Shown: piece after piece, positions 58,560 to 64,000 of the stretch
Layout: every line of letters begins with the position of its first letter
Position numbering within the stretch: position 1 is the first letter of the stretch
Source: Neckera pumila
Lineage: Eukaryota; Streptophyta; Bryopsida; Hypnales; Neckeraceae
DNA length: 64,000 bases
Reading direction: 5' to 3'
Assembly (NCBI GenBank): GCA_963969595.1
Contig: OZ018409.1
Coordinates: 34,981,282-35,045,281, forward strand
The notes under the pieces: generated by a model
Databases searched by the model: none
What the model was told of the DNA's origin: nothing
The model's input: the letters and a program-made list of their open reading frames with translations, nothing else
Program-made: the position numbers and the translations under genes

Positions 58560-60051
58560 TAGAAAAGAGATGTGAAGATATTTGTGTTTCTAAGTGATAA
58601 AAATGTTTTTTTCTTGCACCTTGCTTGACTAGATGTTTTGGCTTTGAATCTTCTTAATTTAAAATTTTTGCACAATAGAAATCTTTTATGTTGAAAAATT
58701 GAATTGAGGGTCTAAAAAAAGAATCAAAATTAAAGACTTGCTTTTCATTCCTAAAAAATATTGTGAAGTAGAAGTACATAGTAGAATATCACCTCTTACA
58801 TGGTAACATTCACTTGCAACTATATGTTGTTATGACATTCAAAGTGAAGTAAGATAAACCATTCTATGACAAACAAAATGATTGGTTTGCCTTGTTGACA
58901 TTATTGAAATTTTAAAAAAAAATCAAATTAAGACAAATATGAGAAATGGAGAGAACAATTGAAATTTTGTTTTTTTGACAAGGTATGAATTTGTTATGAA
59001 TTTTTGTGGTCCAGTTGGCACAAAATAATCTCTAGACTACCCCCCAAAACCACCAAAAAGTGTACCCATAGTGGTCATCTTACCACCTAAAACAACCGCA
59101 ATATTTCCTAATATGGCCACAAATGAAAGAATTAAAAAAATCTCTTTTTATGATGAATTTATAGTAAAAAGGTAGAAGTTCCTACAGCAATTACTAATAA
59201 CTCCATCGTTGTCACCCAAAGAATTGCTTTTGGCCACAAACCAACTTAATAAAACCCTCATCTCATTTATTAGAATTTTTTTGTCTTGGGTTGATATAAA
59301 ACTGTGATGGGCCATTTCCTAGGTGTCTGAATTGGACAATTTGCCTTTCATAGGCTGGTTTACCTCAAACATGTTTTTGAGGCATCATGGCAAGCTACTT
59401 TATGAGACTTTCAATCTTCTTAACTTAAAATTTTTGCATTTTAGATTTTGAGTTAAAAAAATTATCATGAATAATTGACTTGACAGTCTAAATAAAAATT
59501 TATAAGAGATTAACTTGATTCTCATCCATAAAAAATGTTAACTAAAAATAATTATAAGATAGGGGGAGAAAATAAATTGCTAATAGATAGAAATGGAAAT
59601 ACATTAATTCCAATGGTGGGATTGTTCTAACAGTCAAAGTTAATCTTGTGCAATCTTTTTCTTAAATGTGAAATTGAGCTCCCAAACAATATGTTATTTT
59701 CAAGAAAATGCCTTGAATGTTCACAAAAGAAGATGTCCTATAACTTTTTCATCACTTACAATACAAATGGAACAAACTAAATCTTTGCATATAGAAATAA
59801 AAAAAATCTATTAAAATTATTATTTCGTGGTTTTTTGGTGTGATCTACCCACTTTTTACTATTTTGAGCTTTTTATGCCATAAATGTTGTTTTTCAGCAC
59901 TAATTGAAATAAAAATTACATTTTCAAAATGCTTAATTGTTTTTCTATTTTGAAAGAAAGTATTAAAAAAGCATACCAGAAATTGAATTATAAGAGCATA
60001 CTCAAACTGTCAAATGTCCCCCAAGGGAATACTTGGGACTTTAGGAGTTAA
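58560..60051. mobile_element. Family A fragments around an unrelated insert
   Basis: 58560-58785 and 59405-60051 both align with family A, overlapping in the block CTTCTTAATTTAAAATTTTTGCA / CTTCTTAACTTAAAATTTTTGCA-type sequence. The right part ends GGGACTTTAGGAGTTAA. The 600-bp insert between them begins ATCACCTCTTACATGG and resembles 61580-61650. It is not a clean single insertion, because part of A is present twice. Confidence 0.5.
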
Positions 60052-60917
60052 TTTGATTTGAATGAGATACAATCATTGTCTTAAATCACATCTTTTTATT
60101 TGGACAAAATTAATTTCTAAGTTTTTATTTAATTAAAAAAAATTCTTTTTTTTTCAAGTAGGCGCAAAATAAAGATTTGGTGCATTAAACTTTTGTGTCA
60201 TGATTGATATCCAAATCCTAAATGAAGTCCAAGCTAATGTTGATATTGGCACCAAATTGTGACAATATAGCTTTGTGCTTAAAGACCTTCTTTTTCTAAT
60301 ATTGCAATGTAGCATATGATATGGTGGAAGGGTTGCATCTTTAATTATTGGAGTTCATCAATTGCACATATAGAATTACAATCTTCATTATAAATAAATG
60401 TTGAAAGGTGATAGCAAAGAAATTTTAAATACCACAAGGAAGTTTAGGTCTTTTTTATTCTTTACCTAGTCCTTGTAGATTATATTTCTCCATTTTATAC
60501 AAATGAATTTCTAGTCTTGGAAGAATATTTTTTTGACATGGGTGATATGTTTAAATCATGGTAAATTCAATTACATTCTACACATCTTTTCATCACCTTG
60601 GTGTAAGCGCATCAATGGTAGTCTTTTGATTGCCCTTACTTTTTGGTATATCTAATTTACATAAGTGATTGTGTTGGTAGAGTAGGCATTATGAATTTCT
60701 TTAATGCTCCTCGAATGTAGATATTGAAATATTATTATTATTTCTAATATATATTGCATGTAATAGATTTGACATTCCATTTAAAAAATGCAACAGTCTT
60801 TAAGTTATGTTCTCATTTAGTGTGAAGAGTACCGATCTATAATATATTAGTCAAAATCAACATGATTTGCAAAGACCACCAAAATTACCACCAAAATTAC
60901 CACCAAAAAGTATACAC
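60052..60917. other. Intergenic DNA, no gene seen
   Basis: A+T-rich. About 60170-60300 resembles 62695-62780, an old repeat. Confidence 0.5.
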
Positions 60918-61220
60918 CACTACAGGAACCCCGTGTTTTTGGAGATGTTTTCACTATTTTTTTATAAGATGTTTTATTGAACATCATTGTTGACATTAAA
61001 ACATGGATTGTTTTATTTAATGTCCACAAAAATGGGTTCCAAAAAATAGTGAAAACATCCCAAAAAAACATGGATTGTTTTATTTAATGTCCACAAAAAT
61101 GCGTTCCAAAAAATAGTGAAAACATCCCAAAAAAACATGGATTGTTTTATTTAATGTCCACAAAAATGTGTTCCAAAAAATAGTGAAAACATCCCAAAAA
61201 AACATGGGTTTCTTATAGTG
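60918..61220. mobile_element. CACTA-like MITE with internal 67-bp tandem
   Basis: It begins CACTACAGGAACCCCGTG and ends CATGGGTTTCTTATAGTG, so both ends read CACTA inward. Three copies of a 67-bp unit (starts about 61004, 61071 and 61138; GGATTGTTTTATTTAATGTC) fill the right half. The flanking triplets do not match clearly. Confidence 0.6.
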
Positions 61221-62959
61221 TGCCCTATTAGACTAATCACAAATCTTTTTGTAGTCCTTTGCGTTGGCTTCATATATGCTTCTACTATACTAATTTGTCC
61301 TATTCATGAGTATTATAAAATATGAGTTTACATATGGTTATAACTTTTTACAAGGAAAATATTTTTATTAATGATATTTATATAGAGTCTTCAATATAAA
61401 AAGCACTTATATGCAAACAATGGATAAAAATGTTCATCGCTTATAAAAAGTTACAACTTTATATAAGTTCATTTTGTAACATTCACTAACTATTTTGTAA
61501 ATTCATGTAATAGGACAAATCAATGTAGTGGCAAAAATCTTACAAATGAATTTAGGTACTTTTGAACTAGATTCAATTTGGGAACACCTCATACATGGTG
61601 ACATTCACTTGGGGTAGTATATTATTGTGTATGTGTTTATGGCAATGGAAGTGACATTGTTTTATTTCAAAATTGAAAATAAGTGAATAGACAAAAAGGC
61701 TATGCTTGGAGGGTATATATGAGTCTTGAACAAACCTGGATTTTTCTCTTGCACTTGGTGTTCATATGAAGGTTTAGCATGTGAACTTAGGATCTTGAAT
61801 CCATGAGCTAGGCACCTATATTATAGGCACCTTCTATGGTTATAGGATACCTATGTTATAAGTATATATGTTATAGGCAACTTCAATGGTTGTAGGGTAC
61901 ATACTTACACCTAGGCTCAAGGCTCATAGGCTTGCATTTCTAGATATACACACTACCGTCATTGATATTCATATAAAGCAATTGTGAGTCTCTTACAATA
62001 AGGTATGTGCATTTAAAGGAGACACTCTCCTAATTGCGCAATCTATCTACAATTGTCTAAGATTTCAAATTTGAAATCTTGTACAACTATAGATAGATGG
62101 CACAGCTAAGAGAGTGCATTTTTTTTTACTAGGTTCACATATCTTATAGACTTTAGATGGGACTTTGATGTGAGTTATTTCTAAAATGTCATAGATAGAC
62201 TGTTATATAAGGCAACAATACCTAATTGTGACATATTTGCAAACCATCCAATTGATATTCTTTGCCTAAAAATATACACTCAGCTTCCAAACATGAAATC
62301 CTAGGGTCAATTTTAGATAAAACTATTTTGAACATATCAAAATTCATAGTTTATTCATAAGGGGGCCCAAAAATTCCATCTAATAGAATCTAAAATCCTC
62401 TTTCAACTACCAATAAGACTAAACATAGCTTTTACAATTCAATAATAGAAACCATGCTCATTTTTATGACAAGTTAGACCAAATGTGAGACTTGAAGCTT
62501 GGTCTACGTAGGCGTGTTTTCTACTACTGTACAAGACTCATGCTAGGGACACATAGTTTTTTGAATTGGAGTCTTTATTGAAGCTTATAGGCGAATTGTC
62601 TTTATAACAACAAGTCAAAGAATGGCATTGCTCCCTAGTAGAAGGGTGATTGTTGGGCACCAATGACAAGTGTGAGAGTATAGTGCTGAAGGCCTTCATG
62701 CATGGCACTAAGCTTGTGCCAATATGGACCTTTGGCACCATATTGTGGCAATGTTCTTTGGTAATTAAAGACCACCTTTTCTACTAGTGTGGCTTGTGCA
62801 AAGTGTTCATAAAATTTAGGGTTGATTCTTCTATTAGTTGGTAAAAATTTGGTTGGATTAATTAATTGACACTTGGAGACTAAATTACCAGACTACAAGG
62901 CTTCAACCTGATTTATATTGAAATTCAATGTAGTTTGAATATAAAAACATGAAGTTTAT
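61221..62959. other. Intergenic DNA with family L copy and a CACTA-type end
   Basis: 61765-61965 is related to the family L element at 35777-35994. TTTCTACTAGTG at 62769-62780 is a CACTA-type right end without a located partner. TTGTAGATAGATTG and TACAACTATAGATAG-like inverted phrases occur at 62040-62100. No gene. Confidence 0.45.
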
Positions 62960-63181
62960 CACTACAAGAGAAAGGGGTGTTTTAAGTGAGTTTTTAAGTA
63001 TAGTCCTAGACATATGATGTTAAGTATTGACCTTTAAGGAGATTTTCAGCAAAATTATACTTAAAACACATAAGTTTTAAGTAAAATTTTGCTGAAAATC
63101 TCCTTAAAGGTCAATACTTAATATCATGAATCTAGGACTATACTTAAATACTCATTTAAAACACCTTTCTGTCTTGTAGTG
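62960..63181. mobile_element. CACTA-like MITE forming a near-perfect hairpin
   Basis: It starts CACTACAAGAGAAAGGGGTG and ends CACCTTTCTGTCTTGTAGTG. TAT flanks both sides (62957-62959, 63182-63184), the 3-bp duplication expected of CACTA elements. The two halves are inverted copies almost throughout (GGAGATTTTCAGCAAAATT against AATTTTGCTGAAAATCTCC), with a short loop near 63070. Confidence 0.85.
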
Positions 63182-63370
63182 TATTTATTGACTTTGACAA
63201 CAATTGGTTTGCTTGTAGGTTGATTGATCCGTGTAGGTGGTCCTTCTTGCCAAGTACATACTAATTCTTGAATCACAGTACATGGATAAAATGATATTTA
63301 TGGACCTAAGAAAATAATGGTACTATTTGCAAGGTATTCTTATGTTTTGATTTAATAATCTATTTTGGTC

Positions 63371-63530
63371 CACTAGTAGAAATATGGCCGTATAGACTTG
63401 AGAAACTACATACCTCCTAAGACCCACAGCTAGTCAAGCTAGTCATGTGGGGTGTTCATGTGGGGTGTTCATGTGGGGTGTTCATGTGGGTCATTTTTTT
63501 AGTCTACACGGCCTGTGTTTCTACCAATGG
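63371..63530. mobile_element. CACTA-like MITE with 13-bp tandem
   Basis: The left end CACTAGTAGAAATATGGCCG pairs with a right end whose complement reads CATTGGTAGAAACACAGGCC. Inside, TCATGTGGGGTGT is repeated about four times at 63443-63490. Confidence 0.55.
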
Positions 63531-64000
63531 TTGGCTGGAATTTGGGCATTAGCTAACATGTATTTGGAGTTTGTACCCCTAGTATAAAGAGCTTGATTTA
63601 TATTGAAATTTTGGTTTATTGAGTACAAGAATATGAAATCTATTTTGAAGTAATAGGATTGCCAATTTTTTTCTTGACTTCTTTGACTTGGCCTTCAATA
63701 AATTCATATTGCCAAAGTAAAAAAGCAACCATGTACAATATTAGTAAGGATAGGATGATTCCAAATGGACTTGCTTGTAATTCCTATTTTTTGATCCAAT
63801 TCTTCTAAATTTCCATCTTAATTTAGTAAAAATTGTACTAAGTTTATATAGTGACAAGTTGAGAGCCGTGGAATTGGAGTTGAAGGGTTTGAATTGGGCT
63901 TCAAAATGACAATTTTGCAAAATCTATTGATGGAGTCATGAGGGAAATATCATACATGGCAAAGGCTAATTCACTTGTTTCCCATAATCTCAAGGGACGC
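63531..64000. other. Intergenic DNA, no gene seen
   Basis: A+T-rich to the window edge, nothing recognisable. Confidence 0.55.

Noticed and set aside
1..64000. tRNA, rRNA, CRISPR or organellar sequence
   Set aside because: I looked for T-loop and anticodon-arm patterns, rRNA-like conserved blocks and regular spacer arrays and saw none. Phrases such as GGTTCGATTC at 21236 lack the rest of a tRNA fold.

Overview
The window is nuclear DNA from a land plant. Only three genes are well supported, and all belong to plant families: a class A1-type heat-shock transcription factor (HSF, + strand, four coding exons, 23121-26180), the translation initiation factor eIF3 subunit f (+ strand, six coding exons, 41646-43788) and an intronless DREB-type AP2/ERF transcription factor (- strand, 54409-56163). 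Exons join at GT-AG introns with matching phases. Gene-bearing patches are visibly richer in G+C than the A+T-rich surroundings. Extra introns in the HSF and the very repeat-laden intergenic DNA would fit a seed-free plant (moss, liverwort, hornwort or lycophyte), but I cannot name the species.

Layout: 1-20 kb is repeat-rich intergenic DNA with short gene-like GC-rich patches (about 4.1-4.6 kb and 12.1-13.9 kb) that hold no recognisable gene. The HSF locus, with an inferred long 5' leader and leader intron, covers about 20.3-26.2 kb. Positions 26.2-41.4 kb are repeats. eIF3f spans 41.4-44 kb. Positions 44-52 kb are repeats again. A GC-richer unidentified patch lies at 52.3-53.1 kb, the DREB gene with its promoter at 54.4-56.4 kb, and MITE-rich DNA fills the rest.

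The repeat fraction is the most interesting part. More than a dozen elements of about 0.4-1 kb are bounded by TTAA and begin TTAACCCCTAAAGG / end CCTTTAGGGGTTAA. They form several interior families (called A, B, C, E, F and D here) sharing the same tips. At 37466-38396 a B copy sits inside another repeat whose sister copy, at 39001-39060, still carries the empty site with a single TTAA. This shows that TTAA is the target duplication, the hallmark of piggyBac-type transposition. No transposase is encoded here, so these are non-autonomous. The TTAA elements are nested with Tc1/mariner-like (TA), hAT-like (8-bp duplication), Mutator-like and CACTA-like MITEs, which lets insertions be ordered in time.

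The three genes do not form a pathway and show no sign of co-regulation, although two are stress-type transcription factors. A duplicated perfect heat-shock element lies just upstream of the presumed HSF transcription start, suggesting auto- or cross-regulation by HSFs. Family letters are my own labels. Percentage identities and database matches were not computed.
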